Assembly: GCA_003194525.1 (NCBI GenBank)
Contig: NBIV01000404.1
Location: forward strand, 1-39,844
DNA: 39,844 nucleotides
Direction: 5' to 3'
From: Gracilariopsis chorda
Taxonomy: Eukaryota > Rhodophyta > Florideophyceae > Gracilariales > Gracilariaceae
The translations under genes and the position numbers were made by a program. Below are positions 29,817 through 39,844 of this stretch, one piece after another. The notes below the pieces were generated by a model. It was not told the DNA's origin and searched no databases. It worked only from the letters and a program-made list of their open reading frames with translations. The number at the start of each line of letters is the position of its first letter. Position 1 is the stretch's first letter.

Positions 29817-30187
29817 TGTAGAACATCGACGAAGATAGTCGGTAATTTGGGTAAGAATTTGGCTTCGAATGGTAATTTGTCCAGGAATTTGGCTTCAAAT
29901 GAACAATGATAAGGAATGTTTTATTGTAGTTCTATAGATTAATACTACGTTTACTGCTATCTCTACAGAGCGTCCACTTTCAATAAAGAAAAGGTCTATA
30001 AAAACCTTCTCTCTCAGACGAGAGACACAAGGGCGACCAAGTTCGAACTTCAGACCTTTCTCAGACCTCGGGGGCCCCCATCTTCATCCTCTTTCAACAA
30101 CAATCAACCTGTCCGTTCCGTCATATTATTATATAATAATATACCCAAATACAAAAGTAAGTTATTTTAATCAGTATAGCCGCTACA
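29817..30187 (+). repeat. 3' LTR of Gypsy 2
   Basis: 371 bp, one mismatch to the 5' LTR by eye, followed by ATGCA. Confidence 0.95.
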
Positions 30188-30192
30188 ATGCA
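30188..30192. repeat. Target-site duplication ATGCA (right), Gypsy 2
   Basis: Exact match to 23463-23467. Confidence 0.92.
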
Positions 30193-30655
30193 GGTCCTGT
30201 CGCATATTAACCCAAGTCCTGAAAAGAATGCCTGGGGGGTGCGGAAATTCATTAAACCAGAACTGAAAAGCTATTGTGTCTGCCAATCTTATTAGTTACA
30301 TGATGTTCTTGGAAGAAGGTTTTCTAAAAAAGATAATGACTTTACTTGCTGGGATCTGGTTACAAATAACAAGTTTGTAGAATGCTAACGAAAAATAGCT
30401 GAAAGTAAGTAAAGTACTGTTTATTTGTCTTTTAGAATACTCTGCACTACTTTATAATGTTTAATTTAGTACCAAGCTTTGCCAATATTTTGTTGTGTAT
30501 GTCAATACAATTTACTCTAAATACGCATTGAAAAACAAAAAAAACAATTTAATCTTGAAATACCGGTCCCTCGTAGAAAACCAAAAGAAAGACAATACTC
30601 AAAATCGAAAAGAAGCAATAATTGTGCTTTGAAATGTTCTGGCGATATCTATTGC
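30193..30655. other. AT-rich noncoding sequence
   Basis: Nothing recognised. It may contain the 3' end of the adjacent minus-strand transposase element. Confidence 0.4.
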
Positions 30656-31509
30656 TCAAAACAAAAAAAAATTCATTCTCGAGTTCAAGCATTCGTGTTC
30701 AGCCCGCTGCCAAGCAAAACCATGCCTAGATTGTGGCGGAATATCACCTTGGTTCAAACAAACATCATCTTGATACCGTTGATCACAATCAAATCTTTCA
30801 TTTTCAATTAATCTGGGCTGAAGGTCTTGTCTCAAAATGCAAAGATCTGTATGAGAACCGCAGGAAAAAGGTCTAGTAGCCCACAAAATATTTCCAGTTG
30901 CGATCGAAACACCAATGTCGTACCGAAGTTTAGCTGATTTAAATTTGTGCAAGTACCACTTCTTGCTAAAAGGCTGTGGTTCATTAACTGCAAAATCCAC
31001 TCCGTCAATAGGCATATACCCCCAAGGTATTTCTGATTCGAATAAAATGCGATTGCTCAATTTTATCTTGGAAAAAATGGTTAGTACACATAAGTGTATA
31101 AGAAAGAGTACCAATGTCTCAAAACGTACTATACGTAAATTGAATATTGCCTCTATAATCTTCCATACCACTTTCGAAAGGATTTTTCATTTACTCTTTC
31201 GATATTTGCATGTACATGCTTACAAGAGTATTGCTTCAAAAACAGAAGCCCCAAAGAAGATGTTTTGACTTCATTTGTCCCATCTACAACTGGCAAAATA
31301 TCTTTAGAAATCGTGCTGCAAATTATCGGTGAAGCCCCGAAAAGAGATCGATAGGTGCGCCGTAGTACACAAGAGCGTTTAGTAGACAAGTTTGGAATGA
31401 TGGCTTCTGCTTCAAGAACGAAGTCAAAGCCTGAAAAGAAGGTTGTATTCGACATAGTACAGAGAACAAGAAGATCTGCAATTGTTTCTTCGCAAAAGAA
31501 AGGCAACAC
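30656..31509 (-). pseudogene. Harbinger-like DDE transposase relic C, one frameshift
   Basis: Minus strand, two overlapping frames joined at about 31155-31170 (FRKWYGRL and VWKIIEAIFNL overlap in meaning). N-terminal part: RRTYRSLFGASPIICSTI, SSLGLLFLKQY and RVNEKSFRKW, the helix-turn-helix region. Catalytic part: PIDGVDFAVNEPQPFSKKW (first acid), then YLHKFKSAKLRYDIGVSIAT, CGSHTDLCILRQDL (second acid) and RAEHECLNSRMNFF (glutamate). This matches the DDE_Tnp_4-like transposases common in algae and protists, a lineage different from relics A and B. About 280 residues, nearly complete apart from the frame change; no other stop interrupts these blocks. No conventional start or TIR was identified, so the 5' boundary is uncertain. 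Confidence 0.75.
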
Positions 31510-31639
31510 TTATGAATGTCGCTTTTTATTTGTTTTGCCAAAGATCTACAATTTTATATCTACTCCCTGAAGATTGTACAATTCGTTAACAATGTTACTT
31601 ACAGCGAAGATAATCATTTCTCTTTGTAATTTTTATATG

Positions 31640-31965
31640 TATACAAGGGTGAGAAGGGCCTTCGGCCCTAGCACTCTTTTCTGCATTTGTGACGTCTGCA
31701 TCTTGCCTGCAGGAAAGAGTGGTAGGGCCACCCTACCATTCTTTCCTGCAGTTGTGACGTTTCCATCCTGCCTGCAGGAAAGAGTGGTAGCGCCGCCCTA
31801 CCACACTTTCCTGCAGTTGTGATGTCTGCATCTTGCCTGCAGGAAAGAGTGGTAGCGCCGCCCTACCACACTTCCCTGCAGTTGTGATGTGTGCATCTTG
31901 CCTGCAGGAAAGAGTGATAGGGCCGGAGCTTGAGCGGTGATAAACCTGAGGATCAAACTTTTTTG
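31640..31965 (+). repeat. Tandem array of a 65-bp palindromic unit (about four copies)
   Basis: CCTGCAGGAAAGAGT begins at 31706, 31771, 31836 and 31901, a period of exactly 65. Each unit pairs with itself twice: CTTTCCTGCAG with CTGCAGGAAAG, and GTGGTAGNGC with GCCCTACCAC. The left border ATACAAGGGTGAGAAGGGCC and right border GAGCTTGAGCG-GATCAAAC are shared with the single-unit relative at 6.5 kb. Confidence 0.9.
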
Positions 31966-32132
31966 AAGTGCAACGCCCTCAGGCAGGGATTCTGGGTACT
32001 TGAACGCTTTCCCGATATTATCGGTTGTGTAGTGTGTATATGAACTACGCCCCACTATGGTGGATATGGACACGTGGGACACGGTTTTGGGTCAATTGGC
32101 GGTTGGCCACAGTAGTGGATGTTGCCACGAAA

Positions 32133-32788
32133 TGTGGAGTATTTTAGTTAATATTATTTATTATTTTCACACCCATTTCTGGGAAGCTAGTACTTAGTGC
32201 GATGGCGCACTGCCGTCGCACCAGTAAACATTCCCCAACAAGGGACCCCAACCTGGGGAATTGGCTCTAGTTGTTGCCGCTTGCGCGCGTGCTCTACTCC
32301 TCCTTGGAGGGAAACGCCGTAAACCACGGGACATCTAACCCCCTTGCACATCTAAAGGGACCCATCACTGGGAGTATAATTGTTCCAATTGCATTGGGGT
32401 TTCGCCCTGTATAGGGATATTGTTACCGGCATCGCCGTTCGTCCCCGTCGCTCTCGCGACTCACATCGTCCTCTCTTCCTCCTCTTCGCCCTTCCTTTTC
32501 CCCCTTTTTAGGGTAGCAACTCCCGCTATCCGCCGCCCTCGTGTACGCATCCGCTCACACTTCCCCACTTACGTGGAAACATACCTCTAGTGAGGACCAC
32601 ACCCCGCTCACGTGGATACCGATTCTTCGCCTTCACCTCCCTGCGCGAGTCGCGACAGGTGTCCCTGGTCTTACAAACCGGCTTCGCCGTGACACCTCTG
32701 GGAGGGCTCTACCCAACTGGGTTCACCTCGTGAGAGGAAGATCCCGAACGTCTTTCGGTGTTTTTCCCCTTTGGGGCATTGCACCACA
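32133..32788 (+). repeat. 5' LTR of Gypsy 3
   Basis: 656 bp, TGTGGAGT at the start and CACCACA at the end. Left flank pentamer CGAAA (32128-32132) is the presumptive target site. Start and homology are supported by two other copies in the window. Confidence 0.8.
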
Positions 32789-32791
32789 AAG

Positions 32792-32812
32792 TGGTCTCCC
32801 GACCTAGAATCG
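32792..32812 (+). promoter_or_regulatory. Primer-binding site of Gypsy 3
   Basis: TGGTCTCCCGACCTAGAATCG, three bases after the LTR. Its complement ends CCA and lays out as a tRNA 3' half: A73, a 7-base acceptor strand, a 5-base T-stem beginning C61 and a T-loop C-G-A-T-T. This fits a tRNA primer over about 21 bases; the amino-acid identity is unknown. Confidence 0.7.
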
Positions 32813-32893
32813 GTTTTTGTTTTCCCTCTTACGAGGTTTGTTTTTATTTACCGGACGTTCCGTGATCGTTTCCCGTCGTAACGGTATTTTCTC

Positions 32894-35067
32894 ATGTCGA
32901 GAAATCCCTCCGACGCGGAGCCAGTGTTTACGCGTAGTCGCTCCCGCGACAACGCGGACACTTCCGAAGTTCGGTTCGTAGCCCGTATCCCTATACGGAC
33001 AAGTTCCAGCCGTGCTGGCGCCGCCTCATCGCGGAATGATACCCCCGAACGGGAACCCCAGAACCTCCTTTTGCCCTCGTTATCACCCCCGCAGGAGAAT
33101 GCAGCATCGACTCCGGCTGTTGCCGCAGTGCCCCAGGCACCCCGGCCTGCTTCCGCTGTCGCGGCTTCAAGTCCCCGTGGAACGGGCGATAACACCCTCC
33201 AGGGGACTTCCCTGGAATCCCAGGTCCGCGCTCTGTGGACCGCCCATGACACCCTTGTAGGGGAACTAAAATCCCTCCAAGAGGTGGTCTCGGCAACCCC
33301 TGTAAAGGAGGTCGCCGAGGAACTCCGTATTTTACGGTCTGACGTCAACTCCGTGTTGGAGAGTTTGGGACAACCCGCCACTTTCATCGAAGGAGTTGAA
33401 GCCCGATTTGATCGGATTGGTGCCCGCCTGGAGACGCTGGAGCAGTTCGTCCTCATGGACAAACCATCCCCGGATGATCCGGTAAACGGGGCATCGCACA
33501 ACGACCAGCTTGCTGGGAAGAAGAAACGCCGTCATTGACGGAAACACCACCGAAAATATTCGGACTCCGATTCTTCGACATCGTCGGAATCATCCCGAAA
33601 CCATTCGGTTAGCTCGAGCTCCTTGGACTCCGACTCGGAGGACGAGAAGCGAGGCTACTCCTCCCGCTCGAAGCGGTCATCGGCCACTGAGGGTGTGGTC
33701 CGAGCCCGCCAGAAGGGGAGAAGACACCCCGGTCTCCGGGAATTGAAACCGACTAACCCGGATTACCGAAAGCTTTTATCATACCGGTACTACCGGCTCG
33801 AAGACTCGTCACTTGGACGTACGCCCCGTGGTACGGAAAAGGTGCGAGAATGCATTAAGCGAATGCAGCTCTCGCTCCGCAACCAGTATTTTACTGGAGA
33901 GGACCCAGTCCTAGTACTGGATTTCCTATCCCGCTTCGTAGCGGAGGCCGATATCCTCGGTATGAATGAGGTACAAGCCTATTTGGCTTTACCGTATTTC
34001 TTACGGGGAGTGGCGGAGGACCAATACACCTCTGTCAGAGGATCTTCTCGCGCCTCCGAGGGAGGAGTTACTTGCTGGCCGGAGGCTGTGCAGTATCTTC
34101 TGCGCTCCTACGCCACCAACACTGCTATTCAGCAGGCTATCCTCGCTTTGCGAGATACACGCCAGCGTGCTGGAGAGACCGAGACCGATTACTCGGTGCG
34201 CCTTAACAAGGCTTTCCACAGATGTGGTAACTTATACCCCGCTGGGGAGCGCAGTACCATGTTCATGGATGGTCTTGACCCGGCAATCCGGAGTTTAGTT
34301 ACCCGTTATCGGGAGGACAAGCGGAGGATCACCTACCTCGAGCTGGTCCAACACGCTCGAGCGGAAGGGGATGCACTTCGTGCAAGAACTCCGAACAATC
34401 GGTCTAAATCCGCCAAGGTGTTGTTGCTGGAAAGCGAAGCTTCCTCTCTCCCGCTCACCGCGGATGGGAACCCTGGACAGGGATTTGATACCGTGCATTT
34501 AGTGCAGGGGATGGTGTGTCGATACCCACCAGTGATTTGCCGTCAACGACGGAGATGACCCGTGATACGGGAACGGAAGACCCCGTTTTGTACAGTGGTA
34601 ACAGTCGGGTTCAACCCCAACGACTCCCGTTTTCAAACGGTCAATCCCGTTATCAACGGCCTGGATGGACTGACACCCGCCCTGCGGTTCGCTTCTCCGA
34701 TACTCGGAATAATAATCCGCGTGTCGCGGTGCTGGCTCCTATTTGCCACCTGTGCTATGCCCATGGCCATACCTCCCCTCAGTGTATTTGTTCACTGAAG
34801 GATATGGCCAAGGTGGTGGCAAATTATGAGGCCCTCACTCCAGAGGAGAAACGTTCCGTCCCGACGGCTTCCTACCTCCGTGCTAAAACGGACTTTTCCC
34901 ATGCCCTACCACAGACCCTGCGTGCGCGGCAAGCTTCATACACCCCGATTCGGGAGATCACGCAACCATCCGTTGCAACCCCCGCTTATGCGGATAGAAA
35001 CCCCCGTCAACGGGAGGAAGCACTCGTTGTCGAGGAAACCAACCCACCGCCGAAGGCGGAAAACTAA
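32894..35067 (+). pseudogene. Gypsy 3 gag, one stop and one frameshift
   Basis: ATG at 32894. Region 1 is Arg/Ser/Pro-rich, then a coiled coil (SQVRALWTAHDTLVGELKSL and following). TGA at 33536 interrupts RRH-[stop]-RKHHRKYSDSD, and the frame resumes with a serine/acidic stretch. The capsid domain covers about 33740-34400 (CIKRMQLSLRNQYF, FLSRFVAEADILGM, WPEAVQYLLRSY, MFMDGLDPAIRSLV). Near 34500 the frame shifts by -1 or +2, so the zinc knuckle CHLCYAHGHTSPQC (about 34748) lies in the next frame, which ends TAA at 35065. The shift inside gag has no slippery heptamer and is probably a mutation. Confidence 0.88.
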
Positions 35068-38000
35068 CTGAGGGAGTCTCCCCTTTGGGAGAGGCGTCCT
35101 CAAGAACGAGGCTGTTGGCGCCCGAGGCGTCCTCGCCTCGCTCCCCGGTGAAAGTCCTCTCGAGGAAAGACACCGCTGACGCGGACTCTGCGCACCTCGG
35201 TCTGTTGCGTCGTCCGTGGATACGGAGTAAAAATCCCCGGATTCCCGGTAGAGTGTTGGTCTTGGCCAAACGCAATTACAAGGTCTATGCCGACCTTGGC
35301 CTTGATCCCCAGTTTATGGTGAGGTTTCTCACCGTCCTGGATACAGGTGCAGGCCCCAACTTTGTTGTGGAATCATTGTTACCCCCGCTTGTGCGGTCGC
35401 GTATCCGCTCTGACGCGGTCCCCGACATTTCGGATGCGAACAACAATCCGTTACAAACGGTGGGCACAGTGGACCTCGTCGTGAGACTTGGTACCTCTGT
35501 GGTGAAGTCGGACGTCATCGTTTGCCGTTCATTGGCAGCACCAGTGATACTGGGATGTGATTACTGCGACAGATCTGTCGACGCAATCAGGCCCCGCCTC
35601 AGGCGTGTAGAACTTGACGACGGATCGTCGGTTCTGATTGTTCGCCGCCCGCTAAAGCGGTCCTCTCGGAAACAAGTTCCGCTCCCTGCTGCGCAGGAAC
35701 CACCGCCCGCGTCCCGCGAGTCCACCAAGCTCCGCGTCGCTGCCTCGGTTTCTATACCGGCTGAGTCCCAAGTCTGGGTGCAGGTAAATTCCCGTCAACA
35801 CGGTCTTCGGGTTATACAACCCCTCGCCTCGTTGTACGAGAAATCCCAGCTGGCGCTGGCTAATGGAATTGTCTCCATTTCCCCGGATGTCCCTTTCCGG
35901 ATATTGGTTGCCAAACTTGGCAAACACCCCCAGTATCTGGTCAAACACCAAGTAATTGGGAGTGTAACCCCCCATCCTATGGGAATGCTGCAAACAAAGA
36001 TGACAGCCGCCGATGTACTCGGAGTTACCACCTCCTCTGAGGAGTTCGCCCCGCCGTCCGAAGACTTCAAGTCTAAGGAGGGGGAGGAAACCGCTACTTC
36101 AGCGTCGAACACACCGAGTAACTCGGAATTGCGAACCACACCTGTTCCACAGGACAATGCTCCATCGAGCAACGACCGGATTGATCCGGAAAAAGCACTT
36201 GAAGCGCTGGACTTCAGCCACGTGCCAGAGTCGCACCGCGACAAACTCCGTACTATGTTACGGGAATTCACCACAATGTGGGATGGCTCGCTTGGCGAGA
36301 TTAATGCAACGGAACACCGGATCGATTTAATCCCCGGTGCGCGACCGGTTGCACAACCCCCTTACAGGGCAGGTCCGAAAGCTCGGGAAGAGGAGCAGTC
36401 CCAAGTGGACAAGATGCTCCGCGCAGGTGTGATTGAGCCCGCTCAATCACCCTGGGCATCCCCAGTTGTACTGGCTTTAAAGGCCGACGGAACCTGGAGG
36501 TTCTGTGTCGACTACCGCCGGCTCAATGCCGTGACTGTTAGGGACACGTACCCCATCCCTCGTATGGACGAGTGCATTGACTCCCTTGGAGACGCCACTG
36601 TGTTCACGGCCCTCGATGCCAATTGGGGATATTGGCAAGTACCTGTCAGACAGGAGGATCGCGACAAAACCGCATTCACCTGCCATGCATGAACGTACCG
36701 CTTCAAGCGGATGCCATTTGGATTAACCAACGCCCCCGCCACCTTTCAGCGTGCAGTAGATATTCTACTCAACCGCTTTAAGTGGCGGAGTTGTCTGGTC
36801 TACCTTGATGATATTATCATCTTCTCCAACTCGTTGGACGACCATCTCACTCACGTCCGAGACGTGCGGACCGTACTCCGCGATGCGGGAATTACCCTCA
36901 AGTTGAGGAAATGCGAGTTTTTCACAGATACTGTGAAGTATCTGGGTCACATTATCCGTCCTGGACGGTTAGCGATCGAGAAAGCTCGAGTCAAATCCCT
37001 CGTTGAGGCGAAAGAACCCGTACTCAAACGGAACTGCGCTCCTTTCTGGGGCTGGTCAACGTCTATCAACGGTTTATCCCGAACTTTTCGGATACTGCGG
37101 CGCCCCTAAACGCGTTGTTGCGAAAGGGAACCCCCCAAAACTGGGAACACTTACGCCCGAGCAATCGGAAGCCTTGAACTCCTTAAAGGAGGCTGTCACA
37201 TCAGCACCAATCCTACATCTCCCAAAACCTGGGTTGCCATACTCCCTAGATACGGACTCGAGCGACTACCAAGTCGGGTGTGCTCTTTTTCAAACCACCC
37301 TCGAGGGGGAACGACATCCAATTGGTTATTGGTCGCGTTCGCTCAATGTTCATGAGCGGAACTACTCCGTATCGGAGAAAGAGTGCCTCGCCGTCGTATG
37401 GGCGATGACCACTCTGCGCCACTACCTTATGGGAATTCACTTCACCGTGTACACGGATCATTCCTCATTGAGGTGGTTGATGAATATCTCCGACCCGTCG
37501 GGACGCCTCATGCGCTGGAGACTCCGCCTCGCGGAATATGACTTTCAAGTCATTTATAAAAATGGTGCGCAGAACACCCAGGCCGACGCTTTGTCGCGGT
37601 TACCCACAAGTGGGGAAGCACTCCAACGGAGGATGATGAAGTCCCATGTTTCATGGCTATAGACCCGGATGATCCGGAACATGCCGTCGAGGCTAGGCCA
37701 GAAAACTGGGACGAGGATGCTGATTTTGACGAAATACTCGCATCGCGAGATAAATCTGAGAACCCGTTACCGGGAAACTTTGTACCGGTATCACCGGAAG
37801 AAATGATCCGAGAACAATTCGGCGACCCATTCTGTACGAGAATTCGTGCCCGTATCAACGGTGGTGAAGATCTTCCTTTCGGGGTAAACGACAAAGGCTT
37901 ACCTCGTAAGAAAGGTCGAAGCCCGCCCACAGATTGTGGTACCTCATTCCCTGCAGTCGCGGGTGTTACATCTATTACACTACGCCCCCATTGGATGTCA

Positions 38001-39019
38001 CCCAGGTGGGAGGAAACTCTACCTAACCCTGCGAAGGGATTTCTATTGGCCCGCAATGGCGGTGGATTGCTACGCAACTGTGCGGTTTTGTAGCGAATGC
38101 GCGAAGAATCGCGTCAAACTCCGCAAAAATGCGAAGAAGATGAAACTATTCCCCGCAAGGGCGCCACTCGAGTTTATCGCAATTGATCTTCTCGGACCAC
38201 TACTCACCACAAAACGTGGAAACAAGTTTCTACTTGTCATCACCGACCACTTTTCTAAGCTGGTACGGACTTTCCCTCTTCGGAGGATAACCGCTCTCAC
38301 GGTGGCCCAGGCTCTGGTGACGCACTGGATTTTTGTCTACGGCCCCCTGTGGAGGTGCTCTCCGACAACGGGAAGCAGTTCGTGAGCAAGTTCTTCCAGG
38401 ATGTTTGTCGCATCCTGGTTGTCAAGAACTTGTTCACGACTACCTACCACCCCCCCAGTGTAATGGGCAAGTTGAACGGTTTAACCGGACGTTACTCGCG
38501 GCGTTACGTTCCTACGTCGCAGACCACCCAAATAACTGGGACATTTACGCTGATGCGGTAACCTACGCGTACAATACGCAGGTACACCGGACTACCGGAG
38601 TTTCGCCATTCGAGTTGGTTCTATCTAGAACACCCCCGCCTGTGGCGCTGGAACCCCAAGCTACCTTGGACAATTTCCCATCTGTGGGTATCTACCGGCA
38701 GCAATGGAAGCAATGGCTTTCCAAGCTGGTCCCCGCTGCGCGGAAGTCTATGGCACGGGCCCAAGCCGCTTACAAGCGGGATTTTGACGCTCGCCTGCGA
38801 GGAAAGACCCCCCCGATTCGGGCAAATAACTACGTCTTCATCAGGAAGGAGTACTACAACCCGGAACGGGAGAAGCGTCACAAACTCTCGCCTGTGGCGG
38901 ATGGACCCTTCAAGGTCATCTCTGTTAACACCGACACTGTCGTGGTAGAGATGGGCGACACGCACGAACGGATTTCCCGTGATCGTGTTGTCCTTGCCCT
39001 CCTCCCTCGTCAGAGGTAG
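35052..39019 (+). pseudogene. Gypsy 3 pol (protease, RT, RNase H, integrase), multiply broken
   Basis: The frame overlaps the end of gag and is -1 to it. Protease: FLTVLDTGAGPNFV near 35330 and VILGCDYCDRS. RT: RFCVDYRRLN, FTALDANWGYWQV, TGA at 36690 within the usual CHA-G-TYRF motif, MPFGLTNAPATFQ, YLDDIIIF. Frame changes near 37025 and 37135 flank SFLGLVNVYQRF. RNase H: LDTDSSDYQVGCALF, EKECLAVVWAM, YTDHSSLRWL, NTQADALSRL. Integrase follows with frame changes near 37660, 37940, 38335 and 38450: zinc region, IAIDLLGPL, VLSDNGKQF, NGQVERFNRTL. The C-terminal part HKLSPVADGPFKVI ends at TAG 39017. No chromodomain was seen. At least six lesions make it nonfunctional. Confidence 0.9.
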
Positions 39020-39844
39020 CCCTGGATCCAGGCAACCCGTTTCTACGGACTCTGCAACACCGGAACCATCCGGGAGTACTAGACCTACGGTACTACCACA
39101 CCCCAGCCGGGGACTCTCAGACTTACCGACTCTGTTGGAACTCACCGGCTCAGCCGGGTAATTCGGGCCCCTCAGCGCCCGCCCCTACCACGTTGCCCCA
39201 CTGGCGCACATCTATACCCGCCAGGCGGGGAATGTTATCCTTATCCCGCCGCTCCGTCTAAGGAGGGGGAGGAGGAACACTCGTCTTCGAGGAACGATAT
39301 CGCCGTCGCAACGGGAAACACACCGTAACATACGGAAACACTGACCGTGGAGCACGGAGTATGTCACGCGACACTAATACCGTTCCCGGACAGTGCTGTG
39401 CAACAGGAACAAGACGCGCAGGGCCCGCAAAAGCGGCAAATACACCGTTTGTAACGGGGAAAACGAGAAGCCTCACTCCAATACCGCAGCAGCGGAAAGG
39501 CATTCGCCCGATCCATCTCCGGAGGCATCGCCACAAACGCCGAAAACATACCGTGCTACACGGGAAGTTGAAGCGCAACTACCGCACACCCTGTCAGGGA
39601 AGGATCCCGATAAGGGAGTATGGTGACGATTAGCCCCCAATCCCCTGAGCAGGGCGATGCCTCGAAGCGCCGTTGGCGGAAGTCCCCGCGGAAGCGGTTC
39701 AATCAGGTCGATCAGACCCGCGCCCTGCGGAGAAGACGCGCCCAGATACACCAGCGCCGCTGGGAAATCCCACTCCCAACCTGGGGAAAAAGGCAGCCAA
39801 GCCGCAGTCGAAGTTCTAAGCCCTGGCTCGCAAGCACCGGAAAC
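39020..39844 (+). other. Post-pol region of Gypsy 3
   Basis: No recognised protein. Low-complexity Pro/Ser/Arg-type translations occur in several frames. The strand is dense in small hairpins (for example 39101-39112, 39145-39157, 39217-39229). A purine run at 39260-39275 is not followed by an LTR start, so the true polypurine tract and 3' LTR lie beyond the edge. Confidence 0.5.

Larger units (their letters stand above)
23468..30187 (+). mobile_element. Young, apparently intact AT-rich Ty3/Gypsy chromovirus (6720 bp, five ORFs)
   Basis: Identical-length 371-bp LTRs (23468-23838 and 29817-30187) with ends TGTAG...CTACA differ at one position by eye (A at 23830, G at 30179). ATGCA is duplicated on both sides. 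The internal part carries a zinc-finger ORF, gag, protease, RT-RNaseH-integrase with a C-terminal chromodomain-like segment, and a further ORF after pol. All major ORFs are open. Base composition is far more AT-rich than the flanks and the other two Gypsy elements. Splice and frameshift signals are described separately. It could be currently active. Confidence 0.95.
32133..39844 (+). mobile_element. Ty3/Gypsy retrotransposon 3, degenerate, 3' LTR outside the window
   Basis: 5' LTR, primer site, gag and pol in Gypsy order, with stops and several frameshifts. It is related to the LTRs at 1-392 and 9659-10283. Both LTR and coding DNA are filled with short perfect hairpins. The sequence after pol (39020 to the edge) continues in the same style without reaching a TGTGG LTR start. 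Confidence 0.9.

Noticed and set aside
31640..31965. CRISPR-like array
   Set aside because: The whole 65-bp period repeats, with no unique spacers; eukaryotic context; it is a palindromic tandem repeat.
33966..34298. Alternative-frame ORFs over Gypsy 3 gag
   Set aside because: Shadow of the recognised capsid frame.
37550..38077. 175-codon minus-strand ORF
   Set aside because: Antisense shadow of pol, favoured by GC-rich codon use.
39260..39275. Purine run as polypurine tract of Gypsy 3
   Set aside because: Not followed by the TGTGG start of the LTR.

Overview
The window is a eukaryotic transposable-element graveyard holding one very young, apparently intact element. I found no recognisable host gene, rRNA or tRNA. 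Clues to the organism are spliceosomal splice signals, a Helitron, PIF/Harbinger-type transposases (one paired with a Myb/SANT-like gene), chromovirus-type and other Ty3/Gypsy retrotransposons, and a background of roughly 45-52% GC. This mixture fits an alga such as a florideophyte red alga, but the sequence does not settle the host.

Layout. 1-392 is a reverse-strand LTR of a Gypsy family that reappears at 9.66 and 32.1 kb. 672-4777 is a decayed autonomous Helitron (Rep endonuclease plus PIF1-like helicase). Its helicase end runs into two tandem, diverged copies of a roughly 0.5 kb TIR-bearing repeat (4684-5700). 5.7-9.65 kb is mostly unassigned, with strong hairpins at 6.3-6.5 kb and one unit of a palindromic repeat. 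9659-10283 is a probable solo LTR. 11799-18538 is a complete but broken Gypsy element with 1062-bp LTRs, a GATAT target duplication and four in-frame stops. 19.5-20.5, 21.06-22.98 and 30.66-31.5 kb hold three separate Harbinger-like/DDE transposase relics. 31.64-31.93 kb is a tandem array of a 65-bp palindromic unit. 32133 to the right edge is a third, frameshifted Gypsy element with a 656-bp 5' LTR; its 3' LTR lies outside the window.

The centrepiece is the AT-rich Gypsy/chromovirus at 23468-30187. Its 371-bp LTRs differ by one base and it is flanked by ATGCA duplications. It carries five ORFs: a U1/matrin-type zinc-finger ORF before gag, gag, protease, RT-RNaseH-integrase-chromodomain, and an unknown 143-codon ORF after pol. 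The sequence suggests retrovirus-like expression. A 5' splice site lies inside the LTR. A 67-nt intron crosses the LTR/leader boundary, and splicing it would create the start codon of the first ORF. Gag appears linked to protease by a canonical -1 slippery site (A AAA AAC, then UAG, then a stem-loop). Protease appears linked to pol by a Ty3-like +1 site (GCA AGU U, then UGA). Two opposite programmed shifts plus LTR-borne splicing in one element is the main candidate for something undescribed.

A second unusual signal is the third Gypsy element (32.1-39.8 kb). It is packed, in LTR and coding DNA alike, with micro-hairpins of 4-6 bp stems and 1-6 nt loops. The other two elements do not look like this.
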